Positions 61,541 to 64,000 of a stretch of DNA of 64,000 bases are shown in pieces (position 1 is the stretch's first letter; each line of letters begins with the position of its first letter). Source of the stretch: Bradyrhizobium sp. CCBAU 53340 (lineage in GTDB: Bacteria; Pseudomonadota; Alphaproteobacteria; Rhizobiales; Xanthobacteraceae); contig NZ_CP030055.1 in the NCBI RefSeq assembly GCF_015291645.1, positions 6,510,001 through 6,574,000 of the forward strand, written 5' to 3'. The notes below the pieces were generated by a model, which was given only the letters and a program-made list of their open reading frames with translations, was not told the origin of the DNA and ran no database searches. The position numbers and the translations under genes were made by a program.

Positions 61541-61741
61541 ATGAACCACTCGATCTACAGCGCGGATCGCTCGACCCATTTGAAGATCGTGGTCGTAGCC
61601 CTCGTCGCAGGGATCGCGGTTGCTGGCTTCGGTATCACGGCCCGCACTGGTTCGGACGACGGCCTCACTCAGACCGCCCGCGTCATCAAGGCCGGCAAGC
61701 CGGTTGTGATCACCAGTTCTGACGTATCGCTGGTTCGCTAG
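61541..61741 (+). CDS. 66-residue single-helix membrane protein
   Basis: ATG 61541 with AGGAGG upstream, a very strong ribosome-binding site. The product begins MNHSIYSADRSTHLKIVVVA. It has one membrane segment (IVVVALVAGIAVAGFGI, about 16-32) and a short polar C-terminus ending VVITSSDVSLVR. I recognise the type as a small protein common in Bradyrhizobium with no assigned function. The EcfG-like promoter upstream suggests stress induction. Confidence 0.75.
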   Translation: MNHSIYSADRSTHLKIVVVALVAGIAVAGFGITARTGSDDGLTQTARVIKAGKPVVITSSDVSLVR

Positions 61742-61838
61742 GGAGATTTTGAGTTTTAAGGAATTCACGCGGCTCTTTACCAGCCCCCCAAAGTCGCCAC
61801 GTGGATATGTAGACGACCCCAACCCCAAGTCGACTACA

Positions 61839-61867
61839 GAAAGCGCCCGCCCCCCACGGGCGCTTTC
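61839..61867. terminator. strong hairpin terminator
   Basis: GAAAGCGCCCG and CGGGCGCTTTC form a perfect 11-bp stem with a 7-nt loop, about 100 bp after the 66-residue gene. It resembles an intrinsic terminator, though the T-run is short (CTTTCTCATG). Confidence 0.65.
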
Positions 61868-61932
61868 TCATGTCTGGGTATGTCGGGTCGTTGCGGCGCA
61901 CTCGTTTCAAACTCGCCAATCTCTCCTCTCGT

Positions 61933-62060
61933 GTCCCGGACGCGCTGCAACGCCCTTGCGTTGCTGCGCAGAGCCGGGACCCAGAAGGCCATCGCATTCG
62001 CTGATGCATGGGCCCCGGACGCAGCGCTCCGTCGAAGAGACGCTGCGCTGCGTTCGGGGC
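61933..62060. repeat. pair of palindromes in repeat-rich gap
   Basis: Two nearby inverted repeats: GTCCCGG...CCGGGAC (61933-61980, inner arms around GCAACG/CGTTGC) and GCCCCGGACGCAGCGC pairing imperfectly with the segment at 62045-62060 (GCGCTGCGTTCGGGGC). Both resemble Bradyrhizobium intergenic repeats. No gene is evident here. Confidence 0.65.
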
Positions 62061-62097
62061 ACGAGACCTGAGTTTCCGCGGACAACTGCCTCCACAT

Positions 62098-62214
62098 CGT
62101 CATTGCGAGCGCGGTGACTTGTCCGCCGAAGCCTTGGCGAAGGCGGAAGCAATCCAGAGTCTTTCCGCGGAGGGACTCTGGATTGCTTCGTCGCAAGGGC
62201 TCCTCGCAATGACG
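62098..62214. repeat. palindromic intergenic repeat, copy 3 of 3, with an insertion
   Basis: Same arms as at 29595 and 41791. This copy holds an additional stretch of about 30 bp (CTTGTCCGCCGAAGCCTTGG and GCGAAGGCGG) between the outer and inner left arm. The extra part is itself partly palindromic and looks like a nested second repeat. Confidence 0.8.
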
Positions 62215-62283
62215 AGTTCGAGGTGGCGACGTCGCTCTTTCAATCCGCATCTTCATCGCTGACACACCATCGCATCCTCGCGG

Positions 62284-62793
62284 CTCATCTCGCCCGAGTT
62301 TTGTCCGTTGCCTCACCCTCATCTGAAAGAGGGCGCAGGGAAGGCCGGGTGCCCGGCTGGCACCCGCGGTCCACTGTGCGATGGTTGCGCTACAAGAGGC
62401 TGCACAGCGGCATACAGGTGAAGCCGAAACATCCGGCCTTCCCTGCGCAGTGGTTTGACGGCTTATGTCGCGATCTCCCCGGGGAGCGATGCACTATTGC
62501 CCCCGTCGCCTCGCAGATGACTGATGTGCGCATCCGGTTGGACATCGCACATCACCACGAGCCTTGGCGCACAGGCTCCGGGCGCCAGGACCACACGATT
62601 TTGCCGTACGCCGATCACACCGGTCGTTTGCGCGGCGGCCTCGCTCACGGTTGCCCGCCCTGCAAAGCCCGTCGCGCCGATGTGACTAGCGTCCACCGCC
62701 GTCCGGCCCGCGTCGTGACGATCGCGATACGCCCCTCTTCCTTGGGCCGGGTTGCCGCGATACATACGCCATTTCCGAATTTCGGTAAAGCGG
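62284..62793. repeat. candidate long dispersed repeat with spurious ORFs on both strands
   Basis: About 500 bp without a convincing gene. Long open frames occur on both strands (plus 62223-63038, minus 62463-62855), but neither has a ribosome-binding site or known domain. Both end up in adjoining sequence: the plus one runs antisense into the transposase. I remember near-identical stretches annotated as hypothetical proteins many times in Bradyrhizobium genomes, so this is probably a repeated, non-coding or decayed element. It begins after the three-copy palindrome and ends near a small inverted repeat (CCGAATTTCGG, 62775-62785). Confidence 0.5.
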
Positions 62794-62874
62794 AATATCT
62801 TTGGCGTGAGGAATTGACCAATCTTTGGCGTGTTTTGCCCGTCGAGGCTGGGCAAGAATTGGTCGTTGGCGCCC

Positions 62875-64000
62875 TCAGGCCGGAGCGAACCGGCCGATTG
62901 CTAGCCGTGGCTGTATATTGGCCCAGAAGGCCCCTAGAGCAACCTGGATGCCCTTCAGCAGGGCTGCGAGGGTGGATCGGCAAGGAGCGAGCGTCTTTGC
63001 CAGCGCAGCCAGAAACGCGTCGAACCCAAGGATGTTGAGCACGCGTGTGAAGTTGTAGCAGAGCGCCATCAGGCTCCACTCGCCGCGGACCTTGTCGAAA
63101 CCGCGGACCAGGAAATGACGGTAGCCGGCACGGCATTTGAGCGTGCCAAACGGATGCTCGACAATCCCCGAACGACGGCGCATCAGCTCGCCTGCGCCCT
63201 GCATCCGCGCGCGGTGACGTTCAAGAACGTCTTCATGCTCCCAGCGACCGATCGTCCGGTTGGTCGCGTTCGACGCGAGGCAACAGACCTTGAGTGGGCA
63301 GGTCTTGCAGGTCGCTCCGCGCGCCGCGTAGCGGATCTCGATGCGGCCACTGGTGTTCTTCTGCCTGCTCTTCATCGGATGTAGCTGATGGCCGGCGGGA
63401 CAACGGTAGGTGTCGGATGCGCCATCATAGTTGAAGTCCTTGAGGGCGAAGCGGCCTTGCTTCTCGAGCCGGGCGTTGCCCTCCGGCACCGGAACATAGG
63501 CCGTGATGCCATCGTCCTCACAGGCCTTCAGTTCGCGACTGCTGTAATAGCCCTCATCTGCCAGCGCCTGCAGGGCCTTGACCTCAAGGGACTCCTTTGC
63601 CGCTACGGCCAGTGCATGTAGCTGGCCGACATCGCTGCTGTCGTTCACCACCTCGCTGGCGACAATGAGCTTGTGCTTGTCGTCGACTGCGGTCTGCACA
63701 TTGTAGCCTGCAACCCCTTGGCCGCTCTTGACCAGAAGCCGGGCATCCGGATCTGTCAGGGACAGCTGCGTCTGGTCATTCTCTTCCAACCGAACAAGAT
63801 CGGCTTGGGCGCGCGAGCGCTTTGTCATCAGCGCCGCAACCTTCTCGCCGATGTCGCCACCATCTCCGTCGTCGCCATCGGCCCCATCCTTGCCCGGCTT
63901 CTTGGCTTCCGCGGCATCATTGTCCTCAAGAGACTTGCCGTAAGCCTCGATCTCCTGGTCCAGCTTTGCGATCTGATCGGCAAGCCTCTTGCGCGTAAAG
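62875..64000 (-). CDS. IS1182-type transposase, 5' end beyond the window
   Basis: The minus-strand frame is open from the window edge to the stop at 62875, about 375 residues, and the start lies beyond 64000. It includes a charged Asp/Gly linker (GKDGADGDDGDGGD), then YNVQTAVDDKHKLIVASEVV, the Cys-rich CKTCPLKVCC and EHPFGTLKCRAGYRHFLVRG, which holds the Glu of the DDE catalytic core. This order and the C-terminal half match IS1182/IS5-like DDE transposases. No frameshift is seen. The left end of the element, with its inverted repeat, should be between about 62790 and 62870; two copies of ATCTTTGGCGTG (62797 and 62821) lie there. Confidence 0.88.
   Translation of the reverse strand, partial: FTRKRLADQIAKLDQEIEAYGKSLEDNDAAEAKKPGKDGADGDDGDGGDIGEKVAALMTKRSRAQADLVRLEENDQTQLSLTDPDARLLVKSGQGVAGYNVQTAVDDKHKLIVASEVVNDSSDVGQLHALAVAAKESLEVKALQALADEGYYSSRELKACEDDGITAYVPVPEGNARLEKQGRFALKDFNYDGASDTYRCPAGHQLHPMKSRQKNTSGRIEIRYAARGATCKTCPLKVCCLASNATNRTIGRWEHEDVLERHRARMQGAGELMRRRSGIVEHPFGTLKCRAGYRHFLVRGFDKVRGEWSLMALCYNFTRVLNILGFDAFLAALAKTLAPCRSTLAALLKGIQVALGAFWANIQPRLAIGRFAPA

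Noticed and set aside
62223-63038. 272-codon plus-strand protein candidate
   Set aside because: No ribosome-binding site or domain, it runs antisense into the IS1182 transposase, and it covers a probable dispersed repeat.
1-64000. CRISPR array, tRNA or rRNA genes
   Set aside because: No regularly spaced direct repeats of 24-40 bp with unique spacers were found, and no tRNA cloverleaf or rRNA core sequence was recognised on either strand by eye.

Overview
The window looks like chromosomal DNA of a Bradyrhizobium-type alphaproteobacterium (order Hyphomicrobiales). The GC content is high, codons are GC-ending, gene pairs often overlap by 4 bp at ATGA, several GGAAC-N16/17-GTT (EcfG-type) promoter candidates occur, and short palindromic intergenic repeats typical of Bradyrhizobium recur (three copies of one family at 29595, 41791 and 62098). 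This assignment rests on gene content and repeats only; no rRNA or tRNA was found.

Layout. 1-4.2 kb: a DoxX fragment, an SDR dehydrogenase, a carboxymuconolactone-decarboxylase-like protein and its TetR regulator with a 32-bp perfect palindromic operator, then a VOC protein and a SAM methyltransferase. 4.2-11.2 kb: a large L,D-transpeptidase and a complete Liv-type ABC importer (livF-G-M-H plus binding protein). 11.4-16.4 kb: surface polysaccharide genes (MOP flippase, glycosyltransferase, Tat-exported GH10 glycanase, DUF6492 glycosyltransferase-like protein). 16.5-20.8 kb: a PCMT-like methyltransferase coupled to a 1152-residue SAM/cyclase/ATPase/TPR signalling protein.

20.9-29.6 kb is the most unusual part: a 2142-residue NRPS with order A-T-C-A-T-C and no thioesterase, a 54-residue lysine-rich protein, an Sfp-type phosphopantetheinyl transferase and an overlapping LLM-class flavin monooxygenase. 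The second A domain has a pocket with three acidic residues, but the Asp that anchors the alpha-amine is Val. This suggests an omega-amino acid building block such as GABA or beta-alanine. I regard this as the candidate undescribed biosynthetic system.

29.7-45.3 kb is rich in amine and amino-acid metabolism: acetylpolyamine amidohydrolase-like protein, gamma-glutamyltransferase-like protein, PuuB-like oxidase, polar amino-acid ABC importer, D-amino-acid dehydrogenase, omega-aminotransferase, and two XRE-cupin (PuuR-like) regulators. A sugar dehydrogenase/cytochrome c with an SMP-30-like partner, an enoyl-CoA hydratase and small stress-type genes are interleaved. 45.4-52.5 kb: two recently broken genes (a frameshifted LprI-like gene and a DUF4864 gene with a nonsense codon) flank a paoABC-like molybdenum aldehyde oxidase with a divergent TetR gene. 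52.5-58.8 kb: a copper-handling island (accessory lspA, MFS, His-rich secreted protein, lipoprotein, TolC-type lipoprotein, multicopper oxidase, cupredoxin, CusF-like). 59.1-61.2 kb: flhA without other flagellar genes. The right end is repeat-rich and closes with the C-terminal part of an IS1182-type transposase running off the window.
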